DNA of 64,000 nt from contig NZ_BSOW01000037.1 in NCBI RefSeq assembly GCF_030160715.1, positions 22,148-86,147 of the forward strand, given 5' to 3'. Positions within the stretch are counted from its first letter, which is position 1; every line of letters begins with the position of its first letter. The notes below the pieces were generated by a model, which was not told where the DNA came from, ran no database searches, and saw only the letters and a program-made list of their open reading frames with translations. The translations under genes were made by a program, and so were the position numbers. Positions 63,093 to 64,000 of the stretch are shown here, piece after piece. This DNA comes from Bradyrhizobium iriomotense. Lineage in GTDB: Bacteria > Pseudomonadota > Alphaproteobacteria > Rhizobiales > Xanthobacteraceae.

Positions 63093-64000
63093 TCACTCCA
63101 CCTTGAGCGCTTCGATCGGACTGAGCTTGGAAGCCATGTGGGCGGGATAGAACCCGAAGATCACACCGGTCACGGCTGAAAATCCAACGGCAAGGCCAAT
63201 CGACCGCATGTCGATCGCGGTGATCCAGCCGGCCAATCGCGCCACCGATATCGACAGCGTGATGCCGCCGACGACTCCAATGGCGCCGCCAAGAAGACAA
63301 AGAACGAGAGCTTCACAAAGAAATTGCAAACGAATATCGCGCATCCGGCCGCCGAGCGCGCGGCGAATTCCGATCTCGCGGGTGCGTTCGGTGACGGAAA
63401 CGATCATCACGTTCATGATGCTGATGCCGCCGACGAGGAGCGAGACCGAGGCGATCGCGAACAGCAGCAGCGCGACGGTGCGGATGGCGCCCTGTTGCGC
63501 CTCCATGGCGGCCGCGGGATCCTGCACCTTGAAATCGTCGGCCTGGCCAGCGGGAATCCTGTGTCGTTGCCGCAGCAGGCCTTCGATCTCGCTGGTCGCG
63601 CCCGCCATCTGGGTATCGGAGGCGACCTTGACGAGGATATAGGCGATGGCGTCGCGGTTGATGCCGCTCGCGCTGCCGAGAAAGCGCAGCTTGGCGGTGG
63701 TCAGTGGAACGAAGGCGACATCGTCTTGCGACGGACCCTTGCGATCGAGCACGCCGATGACTTCGAGCGGGACCTGCATGATCCTGACTTGCGCGCCGAT
63801 CGGATCATCGCCCGGCGCGAACAGCTCTTTGGCGGCGGCACTGCCGAGGATGACGACCTTCGCGGCGCTCGCTTCCTCGGCCGCGGAGAAGTATCGACCG
63901 GACGACAATTGCCAGTCGCGCACCATGAAGTGCGAGGTGGTCGTGCCGTTGATCGTGGTGTTCCAGTTCTTGCTTTCCCGGATGACTTGCGCGGTGCCCG
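63093..64000 (-). CDS. MacB-type ABC transporter permease, C-terminal part (5' end outside window)
   Basis: The frame is open to the window edge and begins beyond it. It contains the end of a MacB periplasmic core domain and the FtsX-like permease domain: ALLLFAIASVSLLVGGISIM NVMIVSVTERTREIGIRRALG and AVTGVIFGFYPAHMASKLSPIEALKVE. The four-helix MacB plan is clear for the last three helices. Such pumps export peptides, macrolides or lipoproteins with a periplasmic adaptor and an outer-membrane channel, which would be encoded outside the window. Confidence 0.9.
   Translation of the reverse strand, partial: GTAQVIRESKNWNTTINGTTTSHFMVRDWQLSSGRYFSAAEEASAAKVVILGSAAAKELFAPGDDPIGAQVRIMQVPLEVIGVLDRKGPSQDDVAFVPLTTAKLRFLGSASGINRDAIAYILVKVASDTQMAGATSEIEGLLRQRHRIPAGQADDFKVQDPAAAMEAQQGAIRTVALLLFAIASVSLLVGGISIMNVMIVSVTERTREIGIRRALGGRMRDIRLQFLCEALVLCLLGGAIGVVGGITLSISVARLAGWITAIDMRSIGLAVGFSAVTGVIFGFYPAHMASKLSPIEALKVE

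Overview
The window looks like chromosomal DNA from Bradyrhizobium or a very close relative. It is GC-rich and its coding sequence shows the strong third-position G/C bias of that group. The RecA, PurC, AlaS, GcvP and TrmJ-type proteins read like Bradyrhizobiaceae versions. The intergenic repeats (the 'AGCATGATCCGGAAAAG...' element, the 'GTAGGGTGGGCAAAG' element and 'CCGTCATTCCGGGGCG'-type palindromes) also match what I remember of that genus. I found no tRNA, rRNA, CRISPR array, prophage or insertion sequence.

Layout. 1-4100: SET-domain tail, two small proteins divergent from an MmyB-type XRE regulator, a DsbA/FrnE oxidoreductase and a CelD-like acyltransferase. 4200-12300: small secreted proteins and lipoproteins, a membrane-anchored PQQ dehydrogenase, two PilZ proteins, a HdeA-like protein, a thioesterase and several small conserved proteins. 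12380-14600: a possible minus-strand small RNA, then recA with an SOS box overlapping its promoter and a terminator after it. 14791-16824: two tandem DUF1835-like paralogs, the first broken by two frameshifts. 16980-21615: gcvT-gcvH-gcvP operon on the minus strand under a tandem glycine riboswitch. 21838-29135: alaS, a cyclic-nucleotide-gated K+ channel, a DUF3455 protein, icd, and a TrmJ-type RNA methyltransferase fused to a degenerate DUF559 nuclease fold.

29273-36789 is the most interesting block. A TetR regulator is divergent from seven same-strand genes: an OsmC-like protein, an unusual acyl-CoA-dehydrogenase-fold flavoprotein, a two-domain rhodanese, a nitrate/cyanate-type ABC transporter (binding protein, permease, ATPase) and cyanase. 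I read it as an uptake and detoxification or nitrogen-salvage module for cyanate and perhaps related small C-N-S compounds. The substrate range and the flavoprotein's role are inference.

36904-46726 is mostly housekeeping: F1-ATPase zeta subunit, purC-purS-...-purQ-...-purL, a CorA channel, a TPR protein, a thioesterase, an acyltransferase and BolA. Between bolA (46490) and grxD (52054), which are usually close together, lie LtrA, CbrC, a secreted protein and the ergothioneine genes egtB and egtD. 52054-64000: grxD, a macrodomain protein, a frameshifted serine hydrolase, threonine aldolase, a broken toxin with its antitoxin, rpsD, a lipoyl-less acyltransferase, HpcH/HpaI aldolase, murI, cytochrome b561, a Popeye-like cyclic-nucleotide protein, a cyanuric-acid-hydrolase family enzyme, a LuxR-type regulator and the end of a MacB-type permease that runs off the window.

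Two window-wide patterns stand out. The main repeat element (five full copies and one partial) carries a stop codon at its edges, and the full copies sit exactly on the stop codons of neighbouring genes. In addition, at least three genes carry single-base frameshifts, which are either real decay or sequencing error.
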